Source of the DNA: Tubulanus polymorphus
Lineage: Eukaryota; Nemertea; Palaeonemertea; Tubulaniformes; Tubulanidae
Direction of reading: 5' to 3'
Assembly (NCBI RefSeq): GCF_964204645.1
Contig: NC_134029.1
Location: 17,316,450 to 17,380,449, forward strand
DNA length: 64,000 nt
This document shows positions 45,842 to 56,285 of the stretch, piece after piece; the stretch's first letter is position 1; each line of letters starts with the position of its first letter. Under the pieces are notes generated by a model. That model was not told the origin of the DNA and made no database searches. It saw only the letters and a program-made list of their open reading frames with translations. A program made the translations under genes and the position numbers.

Positions 45842-47424
45842 ATGGCAGAAGGTGGAGAAGATTATGAAATGGAAGGCATGGGAAATGATAATGAAGGATA
45901 TATTGATGATGATTATAATGATGCAGAAACTAATATTGATGATGGTAATGAATCAGCATATAATTCTAATTTAGCAGATAGTGGTTCTAAAGCCCCATCA
46001 ACAGATGAATTTGATAGAAGAACTAGATCGAGAATACCTCCTGAAAATTTAAATCAAGGTTTATCAAGACAAGATTTAGAATATAATAAAATTATTTATA
46101 AATTCAAACCTGTGTCTGAAAGATCTGGGTATAATATAAGTGATAGAGATGCTGAACTTTTAGTAGAAAATTTAAAACTTTTTAAAGGTAAATATTATTA
46201 TCATTTGGATGGTGATTATTATATTGATATCACTAATCAAAGGACAAAACTAAATAAAATATTAGCGGAATCAACTTTGAGAAAATTAGATCCAGATAGA
46301 ATAATCAATAGTTATGAAATAACTGATGTTACACAAGAAGAAAGAGATGATAATATAACAGAATTTAGTGAAAGAATTGATGACTTATTAAAAATAATCA
46401 ATAAAAATTCAGAAACAGAAATGGAAGAGTATAGAGATCGATTAGATAGATTAAGATCTTCAACACCAGAAACATCGAGAAGAGATATTCAACAAATTGA
46501 TAATGATTCAAATCAATTAGAATTAGGAAAACGTTTAGATAACTTACTGGATAGAATGAATTCATTTGAAGAAGATATGATTAGTGTTTTAGATACACCC
46601 GGTGCTGAAACTGGAATAAATCGAATACAATCTTTACAAGAAAAAGGATTATTTGATTTAACTGATGATGAATTAGAAGCATTTCCTGAACAAACACGTA
46701 GAGAAATTAAAGGTATGCAAGAATCAGCTGATAAAATTGCGCATGAAAAAAGTAAAAGAGATATTAAAATTAGAACTTTAAAAAAAGAATTAACTGATAA
46801 AAATAAAGAAATAGAACAACTAAAATTAGATAGAGATAATAAAGTTATTGAAGAAATCGAATTTAAAAAAAGAAATGCATATTTAGAAAAAGAAATAGAT
46901 GATTTAAAATATAACAAAGAATTACAGAAAAAAGAAAGAGATACATTATTAAAATCATATGATCTTAATCATATTAAAAAATTAAAAGTTATTTTAAAGA
47001 TTTGTTGATAAAACCAGATTCTAAAATATCATTGAAAGATAGAATAAAATTATTATTTAAATTAGAAGGAATAACAATTCTTTCAATTCTAACAGCTGTA
47101 ACTATGTTATTTACAACAATTGGTTTAGCAATATCAAATGCTTTAAAATCTACTCCTACTCCAAATAAACCAGATAAACCCCCAGGTAATAATTCTATAC
47201 AAGATAAAGTTAAGGATGGTTTAAAGAAATTAGCAAAATATTTATGGGAACTCTCAAAGAAATCTGCTGCAGCATTGCCAGGAGTTATTGCATCAATTGT
47301 TGGTTTTATATTGAAATCTGCAGGAAACATTATTAACTTTGCTGCTGAACATATTATTTTATTTTTAATTACAGTTGTAAGTGCAATTATTTTTGGGTTA
47401 GTAAACATGATAAAAAATAAATAA
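45842..47424 (+). pseudogene. ~525-aa coiled-coil/TM protein, one frameshift
   Basis: This is the equivalent of 5887-7335. It is open to 47008, then shifted by a single base loss near 46995, and open again through the three C-terminal TM segments to 47424. The middle has an extra stretch (about residues 195-275) not found in A. The acidic N-terminus and membrane part are nearly the same as in A. Confidence 0.78.
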
Positions 47425-47428
47425 TTAA

Positions 47429-47446
47429 TTTTTTGTTAAATAAATG
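47429..47446 (+). promoter_or_regulatory. T-tract plus TAAATG at the capsid gene start
   Basis: TTTTTTGTTAAATAAATG, the same arrangement as in copy A. In copy C the motif TAAATG also covers the starts at 41879, 42223, 42997, 43598, 44041, 44489, 45842 and 48724 (+) and 50568, 52045, 52646 and 55020 (-). The polymerase and integrase starts lack it. Confidence 0.5.
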
Positions 47447-48691
47447 AGTGGGAGTTATATCAATCCTTCTAAGAATCATAGAATATCTAATGCAATTAAA
47501 GCAGAAAGATCACATCATATAATTACACATAATCCTTCAAATATTAATCCCGATGAAACTTTATATGTTAGAATTCCTAGATTAACACAAAATACTTTTT
47601 ACGTTCCAAATAGTATTTATTTATCAGCCGATATAAAAGTAATCGGTAATAATAATAATTATGTTGTTGATAATGTTGGAAGATATTTGATTAAAAGATT
47701 AACTATAAAGATTGGACCAGAAACAGTTTTCTCATTAGATGGTTATAATTTATTTATGCATTATAAAGATTTATGGTTAACTAAAGAAAATAGAAATAAT
47801 ATGATATTTCAAGGAACCCAATCAGAAAACCAAAATAAATTAAGATCAGAAGCTAATAGCGCAATATTAACTAATGCTGTAGATAAATTGATAAAGAGTA
47901 TATATGGAAGCAAATATAAAATTCCATAAGACTTTGAATTGATAAATAACAATACACCTTTATATAAATACGCAATTCAAGAAGACGTTATATTCGAAAT
48001 AACATTTGCTCCTGTAAATGAAATTGTAATATCTAGCGTTATTAAAGATATGAGTTATAAATTATCGAATATATGTTTAGAATATGACACAGTAACTGAT
48101 GAAAATATTTCAAGTATAATTCAAACTAAATACAATCAAGGATTTTCATTATTATATGATTATATTGATAAATTTAAAACTGTAACTATTAATGCAAATG
48201 ATGAAATTATTAATGAGAATATTAACTTCCCAAGAAGATCTATTAAAGGTATATTAATATTTTATACCATTGCAACATATACTAATGGTGCAATAAATGT
48301 TGATAATTATTATAATCCTGAAATAACAAAAGTAGAAATAAATATCGAAGGAATAGCAAATAAAATATTTTGTCAAGGAATGAGAAAGATTGATCAATGG
48401 CCAGAAATTAGATAACATTTTATGAATTAAAAAGTAAAATCATCTGAAAATTGTAATATTAATCAAATTGATTATTATACCGGCAATAAATATGCATTAT
48501 GGTTAGATTTTAGAACAACAGAGGATAATTCATTAGATGGTTCTGGGAAAAAACTACAAAATACAAAAGATGGAATACAATTATTCATGACAAAGAATAA
48601 AGGAATCAAAAATTTCAAAATGCACATTTATATTATATCTGACGCGCAATTAAATATTGTAAATTCTCAATTGAATAGTGTTATGTATTAA
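47444..48691 (+). pseudogene. double-jelly-roll major capsid protein, three stops
   Basis: The full 416-codon frame is preserved without indels but carries TAA at 47927-47929, after FPKYKIP-like residues, and two more near 48413 and 48427. Blocks NVGRYLIKRLTIKIGP and FSLDGYNLFMHYKDLW identify the hexon-type fold. It contains the empty TTAA site (48243-48246) that is occupied by a MITE in copy A. Confidence 0.87.
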
Positions 48692-48723
48692 AATTTTAAC
48701 TTTAATAAAAATTTATATAATAA

Positions 48724-49621
48724 ATGGAAGGAGGTAAAGTATATAAACATATTCCATACATCGATACACATGAAAATAATGATGGTTTATATTATGTAAT
48801 ACCTTGTAATATAGCTTTGATATTTGATCCTATTTTCAAAATTTATAAAACTAAACTAATAGAAATCGATAATAATAAAAGTGGTGTTGTTTATAATTTA
48901 AGTAATGTAATTGATAATAATAATTGATAATAAATCTACATCTAATAATGTAATACCTTCTACATCTAATAATGTAATACCTTCTACATCTAATAATGTA
49001 ATACCTTCTACATCTAATAATGTAATACCTTCTACATCTAATAATGTAATACCTTCTACATCTAATAATGCAATAATATTAAATGTTAGTGAAAATAGAA
49101 ATTATTGTGATTATTGTAAAGGCGAATTTTCAAACGCTCCATCAAATTGGAATAAACATATGAATACAAAGGTACATATAAACAATGTTATAGAACGTGT
49201 TGGTAAAAGAGAATTTATAGAACACCCATTTAGATATGTTACAAAATTTGTTTCAAATAAAAAAGTAAATGGTAAAGAATTATATGAAGATTTATTATTA
49301 GCAACGCCTAATAAAGATGAATTAGATTTAACCGATGCTAATGAAATATTAGGATCAAACATTGTAAATGAAATATTAGGAGCAAACACTAATAAAGATA
49401 ATAATGAAAATACAGGAAAGCGCATTGATATTAAAGATTCTATGAAACATAAAGTAGAAAATAATGATAAATTTGATTGGATGAATAAGCATAACAATGA
49501 AACAACTATTGATGATGCGGTAAAAAGGTTGAAGAATAAGTATAAAAATAATGAAGAATTAGAAGAAGATTCGGTAGAGAGTTTGAATAAATTGTTAGGG
49601 TCTGATGATGAAAGTGATTAA
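48724..49621 (+). pseudogene. zinc-finger repeat protein, interrupted before the repeats
   Basis: This is the equivalent of 8925-9815. The N-terminal frame stops at 48925-48927. The repeat and finger part (CDYCKGEFS ... NKHMNTKVH) is open in another frame from 48911 to 49621. A short insertion (TGATAATAATAA-like) near 48915 explains the break. The octapeptide repeat has about five to six units. Confidence 0.75.
48939..49072 (+). repeat. 24-bp coding tandem repeat, five to six units
   Basis: The same unit as 9103-9297 in copy A but fewer copies, with no change of reading frame within the array. Confidence 0.88.
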
Positions 49622-50020
49622 AATATTAATTATATTTAACACAAATAATAATATTGCATAAAATAATAGTAAATAAAAAAGGGGGTTTTAAGTATTTAAG
49701 GTATTTAAGGTATCTAATACATATCTAATACATATCTAATACAATCTAATACATAAAATATCTTATTTTATAAACTGATATTCATATGGAAATTGAAACC
49801 TCAGTAATAATAAATAACCTTTATTATTTTCAAACTTATTCATATATTAGTTGAAAAAATAAAAATAAATTGGTTGAAAATTGTATAAATAATATTTAAT
49901 TAAAAAAGGGGGTTTTAAGTATTTAAGGTATCTAATAGGGTATCAGGTATTAGGGTATCTAATAGGGTATCAGGTATTAGGGTATCTAATAGGGTATCTA
50001 ATACATAGATATACAAATAG
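49622..50020. repeat. convergent-gene junction with duplicated ATPase tail and GGTATCTAAT repeats
   Basis: The same structure as 9816-10214. The decayed ATPase-tail copy lies at about 49760-49850 and short GGGTATC repeats at 49925-50005, slightly more than in A. Confidence 0.6.
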
Positions 50021-50568
50021 TTATTTTATAAACTTATATTCATATGGAAATTGTAGTCTCAGTAATAATTTTGAACCTTTATTATTCTTTAATTTATTCA
50101 TATATTCATCATGTAACTCAGTAGGTATAATTTGATTTTCTTCCAATGATTGTTGCATAGATTTTTTATCTTTGTTATAAAATAAAACTAGAAATCTTAT
50201 ATTCTCCCTAAAGTCTTTAACAATTGAATTATATTTTTGATTTAAAACCCATGTTGTTATCCCGAAATGTCTCCCAGAGAAAGCTAGATAACATAACTCA
50301 CTTTCTCTAACTTTTGAATCATGTAAATTAGCGCAATCATCTACAATGAATAATGTATTTGATCCTTTATCTTTAACTTTTTCATCTTAACTATATCTCT
50401 ATTATATGTTTTATTCATTTCATAAGTAGGGCAGAATAATATTATATTATCAAAATTATTCTTATAAATAGTTTCTAACAAATCTAATATGAAATGTGTT
50501 TTACCACAGTTTGTTACACCAGTAACTAACATATTATGCGGTTCAAATATAAATAAATCTTTATTCAT
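50021..50568 (-). pseudogene. A32-like packaging ATPase with 64-bp deletion
   Basis: Walker A (GVTNCGKT) is intact near the N-terminus. About 64 bp are missing near 50370 compared with copy A, which causes a frameshift before Walker B. The downstream part including SGRHFGITTWVLNQ is present in the shifted frame. Confidence 0.9.
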
Positions 50569-51679
50569 TTATTTTTTTAATTTTACTAGATAAAATCCAT
50601 TCATTAAATTTATCATCATATCCTTTATATTTCACCAAAGAATACTTTTTTGCTTTAAGAGTTTTTGTTTTCAATACTTTTTCTATTTTGTATTCTATTT
50701 CATCTGGATTTGGTACAAGTGATAATTCTTGTTCATAGAAATAACCTAATATTTCTTCATCTTTTAAATCTTCTAATTTATAAACAAAAGGTTTAGTTAA
50801 TATTATATTTTTAATCTTAAATATTTCTTCAGTAAAATTTGGAGTATAACCTTTATAAAATGTTTTTCTATATTTAGATATTCTAACATGTTGTCCTATT
50901 TTAAATTTAGGTTCTCCGAAATCATGTGTAACAAATGCTCCATATAAATTATTCCAAACTATTTCTGAATTATCTTCTTTTCTAGCTTGTATAGGTTTCA
51001 TATTTATAGAACTATGTTTAGAATTATTATAACCTTTCACCAAATCATCTAACACATCGATATATTTATATGTTTCATTAGCAGTAAAATATTTCCACAT
51101 TCTAGTTTTCAATGTTTTATTAAATCTTTCTATAATAGATGCTTTTTTATCTGAATGTGTTGAAAAATATTTTACATCGTTATCAGATAATAGTTTTTAA
51201 AAATGTTTGTTATAAAATTCCTTACCTTCATCAAATTGTATCTTATCTGGAATGGCTTCTTTAAATATTGATTTAAAAGCATTTGTTACTTCTATTCCAG
51301 TTTTATTTTTGATTGGAATTGACCATGCGTATCTACTGAATATGTCTATAACATTCAGTATCCAGAAATATCCTTTGTTGTATTCCTCTAAGTTCTTCAT
51401 GTCAATTAAATCTGCTTGCCATTGTTGATCGATATACGAAACCATAACTTTTCTTGTTAAATAAGTTTTATCCATTTTCTTGTGGATTTGATGTGTTGGT
51501 TGATTTTGTAACCATGATTTTAATTCACTATATTTTATATCACCGTGTGGGTGCCATACGGCACCATTACCATTTTCTTTATCAGATTTAATTTTATTCC
51601 ATAATTCTGAAACGTTAGAATATGATACTTCACTCTCTGGGTTATAATATAAATCTCTTAAATATTGTTCTTTTTTCAT
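50561..51679 (-). pseudogene. RVE integrase with chromodomain, one stop
   Basis: A continuous 373-codon frame with a single TAA at 51197-51199. The catalytic triad positions are all visible: QADLIDM, FDEGKEFYN and SIIERFNKTLK. The C-terminal chromodomain ends in WILSSKI. Unlike copy A it keeps an extra seven-residue segment with WHPHG near residue 35. The last codons overlap the ATPase start by 8 bp. Confidence 0.92.
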
Positions 51680-51685
51680 CTTCTT

Positions 51686-52045
51686 TTAATCCATTAATAA
51701 TAATTTAGATTTAGTTTCAATGACTTTATGATTTGACTTATTTTCTGGTATGATAGGTATATTGTCATTGGAATCATCTTTATCATCAGATTTGAATTTT
51801 GATTTATATATTACACCGGATAATATAATAACTGTTACTTATCCAATTGTAATGTATAACTTATAATTACTTCCAGCATTAGAAGAATTAGATGGATTAT
51901 TATTTGAATCAATATCAGGTGATTCATTTATATCAGTTAATTTCTTTTTCTTAGCTTTTTTTAATTCTGAAGATCTTTTACCTAATTCTCTTGCCCATAT
52001 AATTTGTTTCTCGGATCTAGGCTTCTTCTTAACGCTATCACTCAT
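51686..52045 (-). pseudogene. 119-aa Lys-rich single-TM protein, one stop
   Basis: A basic head (WARELGKRSSELKKAKKKK), a Ser/Asn spacer, a TM helix interrupted by TAA at 51839-51841, and an acidic tail. It is otherwise open to 51686. The start is in AAATAAATG... on the - strand (ATAAATGAG). Function is unknown. Confidence 0.68.
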
Positions 52046-52646
52046 TTATTTTAGTTAATTTTTGTTCTGATTCATTTTCTGTTTCGACGTTTGGTTGTAG
52101 TACAGCGTCATCTGTTTCGCTCTTACCTAATTTATATTCCATAGGTTTGATGTTCGAAAATGTTATGACGCCAGTAGAAATTAATGTTTTAACCGATCCT
52201 AATTGAAAGGAAGCATATCCAACCCATTTTTGTAATTCAGTCATAACTAAGTAGTCAATTTTCAAATCACTATATAATTTATTTTCATCATCAATTGGTA
52301 TTAACTGGTTACATAACTTAGAATAACATTTGACAATACCATCTTAAATAGAATCATTTATTCGGGCTAATCTTGCCTCTTCATAAATCTTAAAATATTT
52401 TATTACTTTATCTGGTTTCATAGCATCTAATTCTTGAAAAGTAATAATTCTATTTAAAAACTCTATAGTTTTTCCACCGGCAATCAATAGTTCTAGATGA
52501 TGCTTACAATATAAATAGTATTCATAATCTATATTACAATTAACTTGATCACAATTAGTTACAACTGTATCTTTATTATCACTTATACCCAAATCATCTA
52601 ATGTCTTTTCAATATCAATACTATTCTTATTAGATTTCTTTGACAT
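52038..52646 (-). pseudogene. 202-aa Polinton protein, function unknown, one stop
   Basis: The frame is continuous except for TAA at 52344-52346. It includes the Cys/His cluster CNIDYEYYLYCKHH, a helical body and a C-terminal segment (STGVITFSNIKPMEYK). It ends in I-N-E-stop, which is the next gene's start motif read in another frame. Confidence 0.68.
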
Positions 52647-53608
52647 TTATATTAGAGAAAAAAAGCAAAAAAATATTATAAGTATTCTTCAAATGATACT
52701 AGCTAGTTAAAGCTAAAGAATTCTAGTATTGACTACTGATACTAGCTATTTGAATTTAAAGAATTTCTATTTGAATCGATTCAAAATATAAAGTATTCTC
52801 TTTTTGAAAAGAAAATATTAAAAATATAATAGAATTCACTAGCTAGTTGAAGTTATTGTTTTTTTTTATTATATTTTATTTAAATTAGGATTTAATATCA
52901 CCATGTGGGTGCCGTACGACACCATCTCACAACTATTGTCTATCTATTAGGAGCAGTAATTATATCTGTCCAGATAAGTCATTTCGGATCCTCGATAATA
53001 AATCCTCAACTGAAAATAAATTCAAAGAAACGACTGGTGGAATTAATATTTCATAAACACATATATTTATTATGTAAATTTTAGCGATCGATAATAGAAC
53101 AATGGAGAACAATAGAAATGCGGTCCAATCGGACCGGTTATTGCGCAATACACAGTTATATTTTTATTCTGTAAACTACAACATTCAAACATAGAACTGT
53201 AACCAATCAATATTGAGCAGCTGTTTCAGTCAACAACGATCAATAGTAGAACAATGGAGAACAATAGAAATGCGGTCCAATCGGACCGGTTATTGCGCAA
53301 TACTTAGTTAACAGTAAACAATCAATACAGAACAACCGCCACCATTAACAACGATCAATAGTAGAACAATGGAGAACAATAGAAAAGCGGTTCAATCGGA
53401 CCGGTTATTGCGTAATACTTAGTAAACAGTAATCAATACAATATTAAAACAGATATATACAATCGAGATTACATTTTTGATATCTATATTACAAAGACCT
53501 TCAGTGTTATAATCTATAATTTTGTCCAGAATTCTTTAATTACTGGATTGTTTCCAATCATTTCTTCAATTTCTGGTAAATATCTGACTACTTCACTAAA
53601 TGCTAATC
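52647..53608. other. right-arm non-coding region of Polinton C
   Basis: AT-rich to about 52890, with repeated ACTAGCTAGTT-like and AAAGAATTCTAGTATT-like words. A 33-bp stretch at 52894-52926 resembles the HPHG-coding part of the integrase (51537-51569). Three long repeats follow (see 53083-53425). The ORF at 52960-53148 is judged spurious. Confidence 0.6.
53083..53425. repeat. three ~75-bp repeats with a central palindrome
   Basis: Copies at about 53083-53157, 53235-53310 and 53349-53425 share AGAACAATGGAGAACAATAG and CGGTCCAATCGGACCGGTTA, ending ATTGCGCAATAC. CGGTCCAATCGGACCG and TTGCGCAA are palindromes. Candidate roles are protein-binding or replication sites; no direct evidence. Confidence 0.85.
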
Positions 53609-53983
53609 CTAATATTTTGAATTTTTCATATTTTTTATTAATCTACCTACTCTTCTCAGTTTTCTTTCAAAACCGGCACTGATATCTCCACTCATTTTCT
53701 TAGTTTTCGATTCTTTGAGTCCCAACAGCAATTTAAGTCGCGTTGCTGGTAATTTTGGTAATTGTAGTTCGCGCGGTAATTGTTTATTATGTATTACATC
53801 ACTCAGAATTTTCACCATTTCTTGATGATAGTCCAAATGTTCTTGTAATTTTTGTGAAGTTTGTTCGTCAATTACGAGAGTTTCATCCTCCATTTCTATT
53901 GATTCCTGAGTTTCACTATCCAGCAGCAATCGTTCCTCACCCGTTGGTTGGCTTAGAATTTCTGGTTGATCTCTGTATTCCAT
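53609..53983 (-). CDS. 124-aa acidic/basic protein, unknown
   Basis: An intact ORF with an acidic N-terminal half (EERLLLDSETQESIEMEDET), a helical middle (QEHLDYHQEMVKILSDVIHN) and a basic C-terminus (FERKLRRVGRLIKNMK). Its GC content is higher than neighbouring Polinton genes and it lacks the TAAATG start context, so it may be a later acquisition. No homolog recognised. Confidence 0.55.
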   Translation of the reverse strand: MEYRDQPEILSQPTGEERLLLDSETQESIEMEDETLVIDEQTSQKLQEHLDYHQEMVKILSDVIHNKQLPRELQLPKLPATRLKLLLGLKESKTKKMSGDISAGFERKLRRVGRLIKNMKNSKY

Positions 53984-54350
53984 TTTAATCTAAAAGATGT
54001 CGTGAAAATGAATTACTGTACTTAAATATGTTTAAAGGTTTCCCTACTTCATAATAACTACAAAAAACGGTACTTACATTTAGATTTAGAACTGTAAACT
54101 GTGTTTTGAGAGAGAATATCCAATACGTACTATGTATGTGAAAGTTGATTTCTAACTGCCGACGTGGCGCACGTTCAACCAAACTAATTATTTCTGCACG
54201 TTTGCCTGGATTGTAACAGATGTTCCTTTGTGATGAAGTTAATTAATTCTTTAGAATTGAAAACAAGATATATTTGGCAACATATGTTTTAGTAGTAAGC
54301 AAAAGCTATGTATTATAGACATACAAAGCTCAAATAGAATTGCCAGCTTT

Positions 54351-55020
54351 CTAACCACTGATTAAAACCTCAGAATGCGGTTGATTCTGTGAAATACTAT
54401 TCCATAATTCAACAAATGTCTTTGCTTTATCCAGTTGATCTAAATATAACTGTAAATCTAGTTTATTAGATTTAATTATGTTTTCCTTCTTTTCTAAAGG
54501 CCTTAAATTTTTCCAGTTCCATATTAGCTTCTTATTATAATCATCACTCATGTCAAATTTAGAAATAGGCAACACGTGATCAATATGAAAGTATTCACCA
54601 TAATTATCTATATTCATTTTATCATCGAATTGATATATTATCCATGATTTTAAGAAATCATCTGAACAACCCAATAAATTAGATAGTGTTTCTGAATGTG
54701 TTTCTTTGTTGAATAAATAATTGTGTTAATCTAGTCCTTAAGCATTGTTTCAATCTAAAATTAAGATCTGTTTGATATCTTTCTCTCATATATTCTGTCA
54801 TATAATCATTATAAGCTTCTCTATTATCTTCTCGATATTGTTTGGTATATAGTTTAGTACAAGTTTTACAGCAATATTGAAAACCATCTTTGCTAATCTT
54901 ACGCTTACTAAATTCTGTTAAAGCTAATTTATCTAATTCACATTTAGAACACTTCTTGTAGTATATATTTATGGCGCCAGTGTTTGTAATATTGATAATT
55001 TGTGGTTGTTCTGGTTCCAT
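54351..55020 (-). pseudogene. HNH endonuclease, one frameshift
   Basis: The N-terminal part has a zinc-ribbon-like CSKCELDK and CCKTCTKLY. After a single-base shift near 54715 the frame continues with the HNH core YFHIDHVLPISKF and NLRPLEKKENIIKSNK, as in phage and homing-type HNH nucleases. The start at 55020 is in ATAATAAATG, only 29 bp from the right terminal repeat. A role in resolving or spreading the element is speculation. Confidence 0.8.
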
Positions 55021-55048
55021 TTATTATACATATTTTTTTACTAAATTG

Positions 55049-55629
55049 ATTTTAGAAGTTCAATGATTTATATCATGCATTATTTCAATCACACTTTACT
55101 AACACTTTTAATGTTTAAAAATCTAACTCATACAAATATGAATATTGAAATAATGTTGTAAATATATACTTTTATATTGAATAATCTGTCAATTTAAATG
55201 TTATTCATGTATATGATTATTTTAAGAGTAATAGGGGTAATGGGCTTTCAGGTTAAAGGTTGAATGGTCGAGTTCATTAAAAACAAATATTAAAAGTAAT
55301 TTAAAACTATAATATATTTTCATAACCGTGTGTATTTCAGTTGAATAATAGAATAATTATTATTATTAAAATATATTTGATTATATGAATTTGTGTATTG
55401 TAAATAAATCAATTGGTCGCGGAGCGGAGCGGTAGCGAAGTGGAGCGACCAATTGATTTAATACAATATGCTTTTTAAATTTAAATTATTGATATCTTAG
55501 AATAAATATTTAGTTATAATATAAAATACGCACGGTTATGAAAATATATTATAGTTTTAAATTACTTTTAATGTTTTGTTTTTTAATGAGCTCGACCCTT
55601 TGGCCTGAAAGCCCATTACCCCTATTACT
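55049..55629 (-). repeat. right terminal inverted repeat, internally palindromic
   Basis: The complement of 38135-38717 with few differences, for example an ATT-rich stretch near 55350. The outer ~415 bp again form an inverted repeat around the GC-rich core GGAGCGGAGCGGTAGCGAAG near 55417-55446. Confidence 0.9.
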
Positions 55630-55635
55630 AATAGG
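55630..55635. repeat. target-site duplication, right (AATAGG)
   Basis: Identical to 38129-38134. It immediately follows the last base of the right terminal repeat. Confidence 0.92.
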
Positions 55636-55850
55636 CTCGTTCAGGGGGTGGTATTCACATTCTCGAGATTAATTTCAGTTGTTTCTGGGACTTCTGCATC
55701 AAAATAATCAGGTTTTTTGTTTAATTCTTTGAAATGTTCAAAAAGGTCTTCGGGTGTGGCTTTACATATGTTTGGGCTCTTGCGATTAAGAAGATTTCAG
55801 TATTCTCTAAAAAATGTCAAGAAACTTGTCTTATCTAACCTAGAATGTTC
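55636..55850 (-). mobile_element. LINE, 5' continuation split off by Polinton C
   Basis: Read on the - strand, this flows in frame into the RT at 38134 once the Polinton and one target copy are removed (EYHPLNEP before ISSDEVRKA). The homologous part fades near 55850. It is a dead, 5'-truncated element. Confidence 0.82.
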
Positions 55851-56039
55851 AATCGTCGAACGCTAAACATGGGACCGAGCGCAGTGTCGATCAGAGAATA
55901 GAGGATAACTGCTAGGTGACACGACTTTATTAATACAAAGATGCAGTCTTTCAATAAAAACAAGCGGTCGTTGCAAATCTAATTACGCTGGGGAGACACC
56001 AAGTGCCCTCAATTCCAACATGGAAACAATCAAACGATG

Positions 56040-56285
56040 ATTCTAATCCCAAAAAAAAATATTTAGAATTTAGAAAATTGCCATGAAAATAGCGTAATAA
56101 GCGTATGCAAAAAATCCAGACTCCAGCCGGTGGCCACGCGCGTTTCTATGAAGATATTTTTACGAAAGTAGGATCAACAAAATCCTCAGATAAAACTCTA
56201 TCTTCAATGAAAAATTTTGCATTGTATCTCAAAACATGAAAAAGATACAGTCAATTACACATAATTACCAATCTTTTTGAGGCGC
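56040..56285. repeat. interspersed repeat, copy 2 (inverted relative to 35700-35965)
   Basis: It shares GCGCGTTTCTATGAAGATAT and CAAAATCCTCAGATAAAACT with copy 1 on the opposite strand. No ORF. Confidence 0.75.

Larger units (their letters stand above)
38135..55629 (+). mobile_element. Polinton/Maverick copy C, complete 17,495-bp insertion
   Basis: It is bounded by terminal inverted repeats (AGTAATAGGGGTAATGGGCT at each end) and a perfect 6-bp target duplication. The flanks form one LINE coding frame when the element is removed. Genes run polymerase to zinc-finger protein on + (38747-49621) and ATPase to HNH on - (50021-55020). Most genes have one to three stops or shifts, and the polymerase and ATPase have internal deletions, so it needs help to move. 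Frames are otherwise well kept, so insertion was fairly recent. Confidence 0.95.
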
